A stretch of 64,000 bases of DNA, from the NCBI GenBank assembly GCA_950097015.1, contig CATNEN010000002.1:4743001-4807000 (forward strand). Direction: 5' to 3'. The notes beneath the pieces are model-generated. The model was not told where the DNA came from. It worked only from the letters and a program-made list of their open reading frames with translations, and did not search any database. How positions within the stretch are numbered: the stretch's first letter is position 1; each line of letters begins with the position of its first letter. The position numbers and the translations under genes were made by a program. The stretch comes from Macrostomum hystrix. Taxonomy: Eukaryota > Platyhelminthes > Macrostomidae. Of this stretch, positions 42,340-52,261 are shown piece by piece.

Positions 42340-42695
42340 ATCATTCTGTGACACTAGACCCACAGCTAGCAACAGTAAGGAGCCAATTCGGCCCATTTTG
42401 TCAACTCTGAGCATGTTAGTCAAGCATACACATACACATACTCAAGCATGAGCATTCACTACTATCTGCAGCCACATACATAGTCACATAGGGGTGTGTA
42501 TAACTGTTCTGAATTTCTCATTGTTAGGCAGTGCAACTTCATTGTGCCTTGGAGGTTAGCCCTCAAAGGCCTAATTTGTGACAAACTTTTCTCTATAACT
42601 GTACCCCAAATGAACATGGCCTTGCCACAGAATCAAGCTCAGGGACCTTAGTGCTAGAAGCGAACACATTAACCAATCTGCCACTCACCCCCTGA
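42340..42695 (-). mobile_element. tRNA-derived SINE, copy a
   Basis: On the minus strand the head GAGTGGCAGATTGGTTAA and GAGCTTGATTCTG correspond to A- and B-box regions. The body has CATTTGGGG and GGCCTTTGAGGGC, and the tail has GCTAGCTGTGGG and TCTAGTGTCACAG. It matches copies at 55.0-56.5 kb. Confidence 0.7.
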
Positions 42696-43540
42696 TTGTA
42701 ACCAAAGTTGGTTATAGAAAAGATAACATGTTGAAGGTTGATGTTTAAGGTTTATAGCCAACTTAAGTTAATTAGGCCTATGGCTTTTAATTTCACATAG
42801 TATTTTTCTGTAGACTCCTAAATAAAAGAAAAATCACCAAATTTTACCCTTACTATATTTTTATTTTTCCACATTACCTCACCTTTGTTTATAATCACTT
42901 TCATGCATATACAGTGATATACTCCAATGAAATTATTGTAAGCCAAAGCTAGTAATATTTGTTGTTAAAACGAATTCCCCGAAGTACTGGGAGCGGGTCA
43001 GTTCCGAGGAACTCTGCCGCTATATTTTTTAATATATTTAATCGAAATTCATTTAAAATATACAAGCAATTCGATATAGATATTTTATACGAATATTGAA
43101 AATAAAAATAAAACAATAAAACAAAAATTCAATATTTGGGCACGCATTGGAAGATAAAAGGGGAGAAATATACAAAGGGAATCCCGCACAAAGAAGGGAT
43201 GTAATAAAAAAAGGAAATCTAAAAAGCATGCATGCAAGATATTTGTGAGCGCAATTAAAAGCAATTAGAATATTTGTTAGCAAAAATAGAAAATAAAAGT
43301 AGTAAATTAAAACATGAAATGCGAATTAAAAACATTTCTGGGCAATGCGGTACATATTACGTATAAAAATAGGCAAAAGTAAAAAGAAAGGATTTATTTG
43401 GGAATTAAAAACTCTGGTGTGTAAAGAGCTAGCAGTTTATGAGCAAATAGCAACATAACAAAAGCAAAAAGTACTTTTTAGGCAATAAAATCACGTTAAT
43501 CAGTTTGAAAAAACGTAAAGAATATAATATCATAGCAGCT
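42696..43540. other. POLDIP3 intron 1, AT-rich spacer
   Basis: No gene is seen. It leads into the 3' end of LINE-3 (minus) near 43540-43600. Confidence 0.5.
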
Positions 43541-43628
43541 GAGCACTGCTCACCAGCCCTCTTGAGCTCAGGCAGCTATTTGAGTTTCATTTTGGCTTTC
43601 TTTCAGGGCCATAGGTGTCAGAGACTGC

Positions 43629-46559
43629 TCAACCCTGGATTTGGAGTCGGTTCTGCCTGTTGATTTGTCCCCGCCTCAGGGTAGCCCACAGGACTTTGAG
43701 GATGGGGACTCGGCCCGGAGCGCGAGGCAGCTCCGGCTCGATGTGGAAGCCGTGCAGCCGAGCTGCTCTCATCTTGAGCAGCCAGGCCACACCGAGCTGT
43801 TTGACTCTGGCCGAGAGCATTGGCATGCCGGTCATTTTGTGAAGGTACTCGGTGCTCAGGTAGGAAGGCACACCGTAGCAGATTCGCAGAGCAAGGTTCT
43901 GGATCTTTTGTAGCTTGATCTGGTTGGTGACGCAGATCAGAGTCAAGATTGGGGCGCCGTAGGTGAGAGCGCTCTCACCGTAGGCCCTGTACAGCATCTT
44001 GAGAGTGACGCTGCTCAGTTTGGTGATCTTGGCAATGCGGCACAGGGACATGACAATGGCCCTGCACGTATTCGCCATGTTGTCGACGTGTTTGTTCAAA
44101 CAAAGATTGGCGTCGAGGAGGACACCTAGAAATTTCACTTCCTGACAGTAGGGGACCACCGTCTGCCCCAGCTGCAGTTTAGGTCGCAAGTCGGCGCGAG
44201 CTGTCGGCTTGTAGTTGAAGGCGATGGCCTTGCTCTTGTCGGCATTCAGTCTGATGCCTTGCTTGCCGCACCACTCCCAGACTTGTCTGAGGTAGCTCTG
44301 AAGGCATGTCTGCAGACCAGCAAAGGTGTCTGCGGAGGCCCAGATGGCCATGTCGTCTGCAAATTGACTGCGTTTCACGTTTGGATTTTCAGGAATCGGC
44401 ATTGTGCTGACGTACAGCAGGTACAGGAGAGGACTCAAGATGCCTCGCTGAGGTACGCCAGCTAGGATTCTGATCAGCTCACTAAGCGAGTTGTTGACTC
44501 GCACCTGGATGTACCTGTTCCTGAGGTAGTCAGACAGGATGCGCATCAGCATCGAAGGAAGGCCAGCGTTGAGCATGCGGCTCCTAAGCATGTCGTGCCA
44601 GGCAGAGTCAAAGGCCGCCTCTACATCAAGGAAGACTGCAGCGGCCCTCTTTGCTTTGCACTTTGCGACCATCATGTCCTGCACCAGTCGGCACAGGTTG
44701 TCGTAGGTGGAGTGGACTTTGCGATAAGCGCATTGGTCATCGCCAAGAATGTTCTTGTCTTCAAGGAATTTGGAGAGTCTCTTGGCAATCAGCTTCTCAA
44801 ACACCTTGCCTAAGCAAGAGGTCAGGCTGATTGGCCTGTACGAGTTTGGATTGTCTGGCGGTTTGTCAGGCTTCGGGATCATTGTCACCACAGCTTTCTT
44901 CCAAGCGCTGGGGAAGATCCCTTGACTGAAGCAGGCGTTAAAGAGTCTGGTGATCCTGGTGATCGCCACGCCTTCAAGGCCGAGTTTGAGCACTCGATTG
45001 GGAATCTTATCCAGCCCGGGTGCTCCATCAGGCTTGAGGTGCTCAAGCTCCCACACTGTGTCGGCTACAGTGAATGCGGCTTCAAGCGGGTGAGTGGCGA
45101 TGCCATTGATGTCGGCCGGAATCGGATAGAAAGCGATGAACTTGGCCACTTCGGCCACGTCCTGTTTGAGCTGCTCGCAAGTGGATGGGACTGGGCGCAT
45201 CTTTGAGTCCAGAGTGGCCGCGAGAAGGTTCGCTTTCTCCAGATCAGTGTGCGCACTGGTTTGACCCGAAGTGAGGGTTGGGATGGAGCTGGGCTTGAAC
45301 TTGCCCATCAGCTTCCTGGTGTCATGCCAGAAGTTCTTGTTCTTGCTGTTCTCGACAACATTCTCACACAGCTTGGTGAGCTTGCCGCTCTGGAAGGAAG
45401 TGATTTCCCTTTTGATCCTGTTGGCCATTTGGTTGGCCAGCCTTTTAAAGTTTTCATCCCGAGTGCTGTTGAAGAGTCGTCTGAGTCGTCGGCGCTCTTT
45501 AATCAGCTCAAGGATGTGCTTGGGCAGAGCATTTCGGCCACCACAGTCTGGCACAGTCGACTCAATGACCGTGTGGATGGCCTTTGTGATGAGCTCGACC
45601 TCGGCGTCGATTTGCTGAGCACTCGATAGGCGAGTCGGCTGGTCAGGAAGAAGGGCTTCACTAATCCTCAGCCTGAACTGATCCCAGTCGGTTTTGGAAA
45701 AGTTTTTCGGCTTAGCGGGACCTGCCCACTTTGCCGACTGAATGTTGAGGGTGAGGATGATTGGCAGGTGGTCGCTGTCTAGGTCGGGACCTACTGCAAA
45801 GTCCTGCACAAAGGGCAGAAAGTCTTCCGTGGCCAGGCCAAGGTCCAAGACATTCCTGGAAGTGACGCCGTTCTTGGTGGCGATTCTGGTGAACTGGCCA
45901 ACTTGATTGAGGATGGTGGGCGAGGCCAGACCTTCAGAGAGCCAGTCGTACAGCTCATGGCCAGCCCTGTTGTTGCTGCTGTCACCGCCAAGGAAGCGGT
46001 GTCTGGCATTGAGGTCGCCAAGGAGAACACTGCGTCTGCGCGAGACCAGGCTCTTGAGCAGGTTCAGGTTCAGGTGGTAAGGTGACGGAGACCTGTACAC
46101 CAGAGCCAGATTAAAGTCGGCACCGTGAGAGTTGTCAGACAGGCTAACGGTGCAGGAGATGGCTTCATGGTTCACATTGTCGTAGTGCAAGCGAACATTG
46201 GTGAGTTTGACGCGCGGTGAGTGAGCAAGGAGCAAGCCGCGTCTGACATGCGGAGTGTCGTATCGGATGATGGAGTAGCCAGGGATCTGGACCGTGTGCG
46301 AACTCTTGAGAATGGTTTCAGAGAAGAGAGCAATGTCTATCTCTTGACTAATGACCCATTGGGTGAGTTCTCTGCTTTTCGGGTGAAACCCTCTGCAGTT
46401 GAGGTGCATAATTTTCAGACCCGTTGTCTGGGTATTAGGGTTCCCATTTAAATTAAGGAATTTACAGTTTTCTGGTTTAGCTGCCTGGGCCCACGACCCC
46501 GGTGGCGGCGGAGGCCATGCCAGACACGTCCTGGAGGACAGCCCGCACAATGTCCTCAA
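43629..46559 (-). CDS. LINE-3 ORF2: endonuclease and reverse transcriptase
   Basis: An open frame of 976 codons. The first ATG likely to be used is near 46412 (KIMHLNCRGFHPKSREL); upstream residues overlap ORF1. The endonuclease shows IDIALFSETIL, LLGDLNARHRFLGG and DSDHLPIIL. The RT shows LKPDGAPGLDKIPNRVL, SYRPISLTSCLGKVFEKLI, FLDVEAAFDSAWHD, GVPQRGILSPLLY and the catalytic SQFADDMAIWA, followed by VKFLGVLLD. No RNase H follows. The clade is jockey-like by the order and by its partner ORF1. No stops or shifts, so this part could still be functional. Confidence 0.92.
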   Translation of the reverse strand: MRTLCGLSSRTCLAWPPPPPGSWAQAAKPENCKFLNLNGNPNTQTTGLKIMHLNCRGFHPKSRELTQWVISQEIDIALFSETILKSSHTVQIPGYSIIRYDTPHVRRGLLLAHSPRVKLTNVRLHYDNVNHEAISCTVSLSDNSHGADFNLALVYRSPSPYHLNLNLLKSLVSRRRSVLLGDLNARHRFLGGDSSNNRAGHELYDWLSEGLASPTILNQVGQFTRIATKNGVTSRNVLDLGLATEDFLPFVQDFAVGPDLDSDHLPIILTLNIQSAKWAGPAKPKNFSKTDWDQFRLRISEALLPDQPTRLSSAQQIDAEVELITKAIHTVIESTVPDCGGRNALPKHILELIKERRRLRRLFNSTRDENFKRLANQMANRIKREITSFQSGKLTKLCENVVENSKNKNFWHDTRKLMGKFKPSSIPTLTSGQTSAHTDLEKANLLAATLDSKMRPVPSTCEQLKQDVAEVAKFIAFYPIPADINGIATHPLEAAFTVADTVWELEHLKPDGAPGLDKIPNRVLKLGLEGVAITRITRLFNACFSQGIFPSAWKKAVVTMIPKPDKPPDNPNSYRPISLTSCLGKVFEKLIAKRLSKFLEDKNILGDDQCAYRKVHSTYDNLCRLVQDMMVAKCKAKRAAAVFLDVEAAFDSAWHDMLRSRMLNAGLPSMLMRILSDYLRNRYIQVRVNNSLSELIRILAGVPQRGILSPLLYLLYVSTMPIPENPNVKRSQFADDMAIWASADTFAGLQTCLQSYLRQVWEWCGKQGIRLNADKSKAIAFNYKPTARADLRPKLQLGQTVVPYCQEVKFLGVLLDANLCLNKHVDNMANTCRAIVMSLCRIAKITKLSSVTLKMLYRAYGESALTYGAPILTLICVTNQIKLQKIQNLALRICYGVPSYLSTEYLHKMTGMPMLSARVKQLGVAWLLKMRAARLHGFHIEPELPRAPGRVPILKVLWATLRRGQINRQNRLQIQG

Positions 46560-48184
46560 CCATTTTACTGGTCGATTCTACCGTGAGGAGCTCACCAGGC
46601 GGCCTGGACAGGGCCCGCACAATCACCTGGGTCAGAGAGCGGGTGATCAGGGGCAACAGCATGCTCACCATCTGCTTCAAGTCAGTCTGCTGCTGCTGCT
46701 GCTGCTGTGGCTCACTGCCAGCGTCCAGGGAGGGTGTAGCCTCATTGGCGCTCGTGCACCTGGCGCTGACAGTCTCGGCGGCCGGTCGGCTCCTGGCATC
46801 ATCGGTGCTGATGAACAGCGGCCGGATGGCGGCATTGACGGGCACGTTGCGGCGGCCTTGGCGGATCAGCCAGCCACTGTCCGAAGCGTCGGACACGTCG
46901 GCGGGCGCACTCGAGGCAGGCGGGGCATCCGTAGTCGCGGCTTCCGCTGCTCGCGCCGCAGCAGCTTTGGCCTCAGCTGCCGCCTTCGTCGCCTTGGCGT
47001 GCTCTTCCTGCGCAACAGTGCAGGCTCGGCTGGTCGTGCGGTGCTGACCACCGCATTTGGAGCATGTCGCCGGGCCTTCGTGCTGGCAGTCCTTCCAGGC
47101 ATGCGAGCAGCCGCAGATTCGGCATCGCAGCTCCGCCTGGCACTGGGCCGCACGGTGGCCAAACTGCTGGCACTGCAGGGCGCGGACCGGCTCGTCGGTG
47201 CGGCTCTCTTCGCAGCTGAACTTCAGGAAGTCAGTGCAGATGCCTTCGCGAAGACACTGGTCGAATGTCGCTCTCGACTTTGTAAAAATGCGCATGTACC
47301 GGGTGGCCTGCCCGGATGCTCGCGCACGGATCCGATGCACACTCGTGATGTCGAGCTTCAAGGACTCGCGGAGCATGCTGGCGAATTCGGCCTCCGTGAA
47401 GGAAAACGGCACGTCGAGCGCTACAATGGTGAGCAGTGGCTGCTGCTGTACTCTGTCAGCGCCAGTCCGGTTGTCCAGCGGCCTCGATCGGGCTGGTCGA
47501 CGCTCGACACGGTGGCCGAGGAGGCTGTCCTGACGCAGAGCACCGCCTAGGAAGACGTTTTAATCCCGCTCAGTGGCCGGGAATACTAGGTAGGCGGGCT
47601 GATTGGCCATTTCGGCTGTGTTGACGGCACGGGCATCGCCGGCAAAGTTGGCCTGCAGCCAGGTGATGAAGGCCATCAGCTTGCCCGCCGCGTTTCGGTG
47701 AACTTCAAAGACCACCGGTGGAATGGCAGCTGGGGTCTTCGCAATGGAGCGCGGGCCGAAGCCACCTGCGCATAGGGCCGCGCTGTCGCAGCCTGGGTCG
47801 TTGAAGCAGCCGCCGCCGCCGACGCCGCCGACGAACCCGTCACCGCGGTCGCCGACGCTGCCGCCGCACCAGCCGCCGCACCTCGGCCGCCGCCGCCACC
47901 TCGCGTGCCTCGCTGTCTGCCGCCGCCGCCACCGCGGCTGCCTCGCTGCTGACCGCCGCCGCCGCGCTGACCACGTGCGCCGCGCTGACCGCCGCCGCCG
48001 CGCTCTGCCTGCTGGTCCTGCTCGATTCTCCTTCAGCTCAACCCCGCTGTAGGTGTACTCCGGGCCGATCCAGAAGACTCGGCGCTGCTCGTGTGGGCGA
48101 TGACGGAAGGCGAGTGGGAGCACGTCTTCTATCAGGCGCTGGTAGATCTGGTCAGCGACCTCGCCAAGAAAGTAGGGCGCATAG
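46477..48184 (-). pseudogene. LINE-3 ORF1 (gag-like), 3' part
   Basis: It continues the frame from 52249 across the LINE-4 target site (TYAGDCTIV then YAPYFLGEVADQIYQ). An Arg- and Gly-rich region follows, then IPPVVFEVHRNAAGKLMAF. TAA at 47560-47558 breaks the frame once; it resumes to VPFSFTEAEFASMLRE and knuckles CRICGCSHAWKDC and CSKCGGQHRTTSRAC. The first knuckle (LQCQQFGHRAAQC) appears to lack its leading Cys. It ends at 46477 and overlaps ORF2. Jockey ORF1 products package element RNA. Confidence 0.75.
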
Positions 48185-48197
48185 ACGATGGTGCAGT
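48185..48197. repeat. LINE-4 target-site duplication, left copy
   Basis: ACGATGGTGCAGT, repeated at 52249-52261. The left copy abuts the (AC)n tail of LINE-4 on the minus strand. Confidence 0.88.
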
Positions 48198-48225
48198 GTG
48201 TGTGTGTGTTGGTTCAGATCCCTCG

Positions 48226-51200
48226 CTAGGCATACGGGGGGCGCGCCAGCGCGCCCGACGCCTCGACGAAGGCCCGCACCCCTTCTGGGTCGTTCTGCAG
48301 TGGGGACATAGAGCCGTTGATAGCCTCTGGGATGTGAAGCCGGCGCTCCTCCGCCCACCTGGGGCAGTCTAACAGGAAATGCCGGGTGTCTTCTTCGGGG
48401 GCATTGCAGTGTGGGCAGGCAGCGGTTGGGTCGCGGCCCCAACGATGCCGGGTGGCCTGCAGGAAGGGCGCCCGGTTGGCCCGAAGCTGGTACAGCGCCA
48501 CCTCGGCCGTCCGCGGCCAGCCTGTCCGGTGGATGAACTGCGCTCCGCCGCAGAGCCTGTGGGGGTGGTCCGCCGGAACCAGCTGATTATACTCAGCTAA
48601 TTCGGCCGCTCGTCCCTGGCGACGGAGGGCGGCCGACACGGGGACTGGCTGGGGGTCTTGCTGCATGGCGGACCCTCTCCGGGCCAGCTCATCGGCGGCC
48701 TCGTTAAGCGCAAGGCCTGCATGCCCTGGGATCCAGATGACCGTTGGCCTGTGCTCGCTGGCCAGCTGTTGGAGCAGGATCGCGGCTTGCGCGGTGGCGT
48801 GGTCTTGCAGGCACTTGGTCGAGGACTGTAGCCGCTGGAACAGGGCTCGTGAGTCGAACAGCAGCCAGATCGCCGAGCTCGGCTTCCCACGAAGGAGACC
48901 GAGGGCTGCCTCGAGCCCCGCCGCCGCCGCGGCCGCTTCTGAAGTGGTCGAACTGGTCCACCGTCCGGTCGGGATACTGCCCTTGACGTCGGGGCCGATA
49001 GCTTGACGCCGGATGATGTAGCCTCCTCCGCCATTTCTGAAGCCTTCTTCCGCCGCCCCGTCTGTCCAGACTTCGAGGTACGGCGGGTCGCTCCGGCGAA
49101 GGGAGTCCAGCAGTTCTAAGGCCCTCGCGCGTCGGACCTCCGGGGGCTCCTCGCGCCCAGCATCCGCCGCAGCGAAGCGGGCCGAGTGATGAGGGGTCCA
49201 CGGCCGGTGCAGGCAGGAGAGCGGAACGCACCCCTCAATGTTCCGAACGTGACATCCCGCCTCCTCCAGGGCCGCAAGCGCCGTCTCTCTCCAGCACCCG
49301 CGGGTCCCGCCCCCTCTCGACCGCAGTCTCGTCGTGTTCGGCGGGGCGTCGGTTAGCTTCCGCAGCGGGTGGCCCTCGCTGAACTGGCGGCATCGCAGGT
49401 AGAGCTCAGCCGCCCGAATCCGGCAAATGATGTCCAGGGGCTGTAGCCCGGCGTCCGCGATCAGCGCAGCAGCCCGGGCACCGGGACTGACACCGGTGAT
49501 GGCCCGGGCCGCGGCGTAATTCATCGACTCCAACCGCTCCCGGTGGGTACGAGCCAGAAAAGGCCACCACACCTCCGCCGCGTACAGCCCCGCCGGGCGA
49601 ACGTAGCCGCAGTAGAGCCGACGAAGCGTATCAGCGTCAGCTCCCCACCGGCGGGAAGCCACAGCCCGCAGGGCGTTGAGCCGGCTCCGCATGGCAGCCA
49701 GCGCGCGACGGGCCTGCTCGGCGAAGGTGACCTGGGAGTCCACGAACACCCCCAGGATGCGCGCCTCCTTCCGGCAGCTGATCGTCTGCCCACCGACCTG
49801 GAGCTGAACAGAGTTGCGGAAGGCCTCGGTATTCTCCACGGGCTGGGTACTCACCAGCAGGGCCTCGGTCTTGTTTGGGGCCAGTTCGAAGTGATGCTGC
49901 TGGCACCAGGTTTCTGCCGCTTCCAGCGCTTGTTGCATGTTCTCCGCCGCTGCCGCCGCAGTGCCCGCCGACGTCTTGATGGACAGGTCATCGGCGTATT
50001 GCAGCGGCTTACAGAGCGGGGCGGCGGACTGGATGGCGGCTGGCAGGGTACAGGTCGCAATGTTGAATAGCAGCGGGGACAACGGACTGCCTTGCGGGAC
50101 TCCCTCCTTCAGGATCTTGGGCCGGCTCATGCTATCAACCCAGCGCACTCGAGCTCTCCGGTCAGCCAGAAACGCGCGGATCCAGCGCAGCCACCGTCCC
50201 GGGGCGCTCGCTCGAGCCAGTTGCCGCAGCACCCCGAGGCGCCAGGTTCGGTCAAAAGCAGCGAAGAAGTCGATCGCTGCCACCAGGGTCCTCGTCATCG
50301 GCCGCGTCTGCAGGTCGTCAAAGGCCGGCTGGGCCAGCTGCGCTAGGGCGTCAACCGTGCTGCGGCTGGCGCGAAACCCGGACTGCGCGTCCGGGAGCAG
50401 GCCGATCTCCTCCGCCCAGGCCGCCAGCCTGCGCTGCACCATCGCTTCTAACGTCTTCCCGACACAGCTGAGCAGCGAGACAGGTCGGAAGGATGCCGGG
50501 TCGCTCTTGGGCTTGCCCTTCTTGGCAATGGGCGTGATGATGGCCGTGCGCCAGCCCGATGGAACCTTGCCCTCCAACCAGCTCCGGTTGAGCAGGGAAA
50601 GCAGGGCGACCCGTCCGATCGACGGGAGGTTTTGAAGAAAAGCCGGGAGAACTCCGTCTTGACCCGGCGCCTTCCCCTCGATCTCCCTCAGAACGACGTC
50701 CAGGTGGAACGGGGTGGACCGCAGGTCGTCCGTCTCGTTCTGCAGAGCGCGGCGGACCTCCCTCCTGGCAGCCTGCTGATCTGTCTTCGGAACGCGGAGT
50801 CGGCTTGCCTCCGCATAGGTCGCCATCGCCATGTCTGCCTTCTCCCGGTCAGAGGTCGCGGTCTTGTTGCCCTTGCGGAGCGGGGTGTCAGGGAGCGGCT
50901 CATGCGCTCGGCCATCGAGGGCCCTGATGGTGTTCCAGACCTTGTTGTCTGGGGACCTGGCCGACAGCTCCGCGACGAAACCTTGCCAGGACTCGGTCTT
51001 CGCCTGTTGGTACACTCGGTCGGCTTGGTCGCGGGCAGCGCGGTACCTCGCCGCGGCTTCCAAGTCCCCTGGCGCGGCTCTGGCTGCCGCTAAGGCGCCG
51101 CGAGTGGCGCCCTGGGCCTGTCTGCAACGCTCGTCCCACCAGCTCTTGGCCTTCTTAACTCTGCCCTTGGGGATGCAGCTCGCCGCGTCCAGGATCCTGC

Positions 51201-51795
51201 GGCAGAAGTCTGCATTGGCGGCCTCCACGGACCGAAAGCCGTCCGCCGACCAGCCCAGGAAAAAATCACCCGCCCGCGTCGCGTAGGTCGGCCAGTCCGC
51301 CCGTCGCAGGTTGAAGCCAGCTGGGCGGCGGCGCTCCTGGGTTTGGGTGAAGGCGATGGTCAGCAGCAGAGGAAGGTGGTCCGACCCCATGGCGTCCCCC
51401 ACGCGCCAGCTGATCCGGCTGGACCAGACAGCACTGCAGAGCGACACGTCGGGCGCCGACTCACCACCCCCCGGGCTCACTCTAGTGGCACTGCCGTCGT
51501 TGAGCGCCATCCAGCCGTGGTCGCTCAGCCAATCGTCGAGCTCGCTTCCAGGGGGGTCCGGATCAGCATTCGGGTCCCAGCTACCGTGAGCGTTGAGGTC
51601 GCCCATCAGCAGCCAGTGCCCATCGGTGGGCCAGCCGTTGGTGTGTAGGGCCCCGTCTCGGTCGTCCGCGTCGGAGTGCCGTACAGGTGGGCGGTAGAGG
51701 TTGGTGAGGTGCAGCGGCTTGGACTTGTCCCCGAACAGACGGATGGTCAGCTGCTCCAGGGCCGCATTGACGGGGGTCCGCAGACCCGCCTCCAC
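48226..51795 (-). CDS. LINE-4 endonuclease, reverse transcriptase, RNase H and zinc finger
   Basis: 1,189 codons; the given start is only the first start-like codon after a frameshift. The true N-terminus lies upstream in the frame at 52248-51860; the shift falls in a six-G run at 51854-51859. The endonuclease shows LLMGDLNAHGSWDP and GSDHLPLLLTI. RT shows GKAPGQDGVLPAFLQN, SFRPVSLLSCVGKTLEAMV, SGFRASRSTVDAL, GVPQGSPLSPLLFN and the catalytic LQYADDLSI. RNase H shows VWTDGAAEEGF, LFDSRALF and IPGHAGLALNEAADELA. The end is CPHCNAPEEDTRHFLLDC. I/Loa/Tad-group domain order. Apart from the G-run shift it is intact. Confidence 0.92.
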   Translation of the reverse strand: MEAGLRTPVNAALEQLTIRLFGDKSKPLHLTNLYRPPVRHSDADDRDGALHTNGWPTDGHWLLMGDLNAHGSWDPNADPDPPGSELDDWLSDHGWMALNDGSATRVSPGGGESAPDVSLCSAVWSSRISWRVGDAMGSDHLPLLLTIAFTQTQERRRPAGFNLRRADWPTYATRAGDFFLGWSADGFRSVEAANADFCRRILDAASCIPKGRVKKAKSWWDERCRQAQGATRGALAAARAAPGDLEAAARYRAARDQADRVYQQAKTESWQGFVAELSARSPDNKVWNTIRALDGRAHEPLPDTPLRKGNKTATSDREKADMAMATYAEASRLRVPKTDQQAARREVRRALQNETDDLRSTPFHLDVVLREIEGKAPGQDGVLPAFLQNLPSIGRVALLSLLNRSWLEGKVPSGWRTAIITPIAKKGKPKSDPASFRPVSLLSCVGKTLEAMVQRRLAAWAEEIGLLPDAQSGFRASRSTVDALAQLAQPAFDDLQTRPMTRTLVAAIDFFAAFDRTWRLGVLRQLARASAPGRWLRWIRAFLADRRARVRWVDSMSRPKILKEGVPQGSPLSPLLFNIATCTLPAAIQSAAPLCKPLQYADDLSIKTSAGTAAAAAENMQQALEAAETWCQQHHFELAPNKTEALLVSTQPVENTEAFRNSVQLQVGGQTISCRKEARILGVFVDSQVTFAEQARRALAAMRSRLNALRAVASRRWGADADTLRRLYCGYVRPAGLYAAEVWWPFLARTHRERLESMNYAAARAITGVSPGARAAALIADAGLQPLDIICRIRAAELYLRCRQFSEGHPLRKLTDAPPNTTRLRSRGGGTRGCWRETALAALEEAGCHVRNIEGCVPLSCLHRPWTPHHSARFAAADAGREEPPEVRRARALELLDSLRRSDPPYLEVWTDGAAEEGFRNGGGGYIIRRQAIGPDVKGSIPTGRWTSSTTSEAAAAAAGLEAALGLLRGKPSSAIWLLFDSRALFQRLQSSTKCLQDHATAQAAILLQQLASEHRPTVIWIPGHAGLALNEAADELARRGSAMQQDPQPVPVSAALRRQGRAAELAEYNQLVPADHPHRLCGGAQFIHRTGWPRTAEVALYQLRANRAPFLQATRHRWGRDPTAACPHCNAPEEDTRHFLLDCPRWAEERRLHIPEAINGSMSPLQNDPEGVRAFVEASGALARPPYA

Positions 51796-51859
51796 CTCTT
51801 CATGGGCCAGGCCTTGTTTGACCAGAGTGAGCAGGCCTCCATGGTGACCGCCACCCCCC

Positions 51860-52248
51860 GGTGGACGACCCGGTCGCGGCGGTGGACGGTGTAACCGCGG
51901 AGCTTGGGTGTGGGCTCTCTCTCGGTGAGGTTAGATTCCTGCAGAAGGGCGATGTCTATTTTGTTTTCCTCCAGCAGCCGTTCAAGTGCCGGTCGACGCG
52001 CCTGTAGCCCGTTGAGGTTCCACTGCAGGACACGGAGATCGGCCTGGATAGGACCGGGGTTCGGCTCAACATCCCCCGACAACAGAACCCGGCGGCGAGA
52101 CCAGTCGGGGTTGGCCTGCCACCCTCCCAAAAACCCGCCAGCGGGTTGGGGTGCGGACATCGAAGCGACATCCGGGGAGCCGGAGCATTTGGCACAGAAC
52201 GCATCTGTGACACCTGTCCCCACGTGAAGGGAGCTCCGTTTGACAGGC
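51860..52248 (-). CDS. LINE-4 N-terminus with 2A ribosome-skipping motif
   Basis: This part of the minus-strand frame reads MSAPQPAGGFLGGWQANPDW, then RRRVLLSGDVEPNPGP (motif at 52079-52050), immediately followed by the endonuclease start LRVLQWNLNGLQARRPALE and DIALLQESNLTE. DxExNPGP is the established 2A consensus, known in picornaviruses and also at the N-termini of several invertebrate LINE ORFs. Ribosomes skip the last Gly-Pro bond, releasing a short leader from the enzyme. The frame shifts into 51795-48226 at the G6 run. Confidence 0.82.
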
Positions 52249-52261
52249 ACGATGGTGCAGT
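52249..52261. repeat. LINE-4 target-site duplication, right copy
   Basis: ACGATGGTGCAGT, identical to 48185-48197. Confidence 0.88.

Larger units (their letters stand above)
48198..52248 (-). mobile_element. LINE-4: RNase-H-bearing LINE nested in LINE-3 ORF1
   Basis: A 4.05-kb minus-strand element bounded by the 13-bp duplication. It has a single ORF with an N-terminal 2A motif, endonuclease, RT, RNase H and CCHC finger, a 3' UTR of under 30 bp and an (AC)n tail. It is related to LINE-1 by the shared C-terminal finger module. Excision of the element restores the LINE-3 frame. Confidence 0.9.

Noticed and set aside
43053-43283. 76-codon hydrophobic minus-strand frame
   Set aside because: AT-rich composition makes such frames common; no motif, start context or neighbour supports it.
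46399-47550. 383-codon plus-strand frame
   Set aside because: It is antisense to LINE-3 ORF1, which has the zinc knuckles; GC-rich codons keep the opposite strand open.
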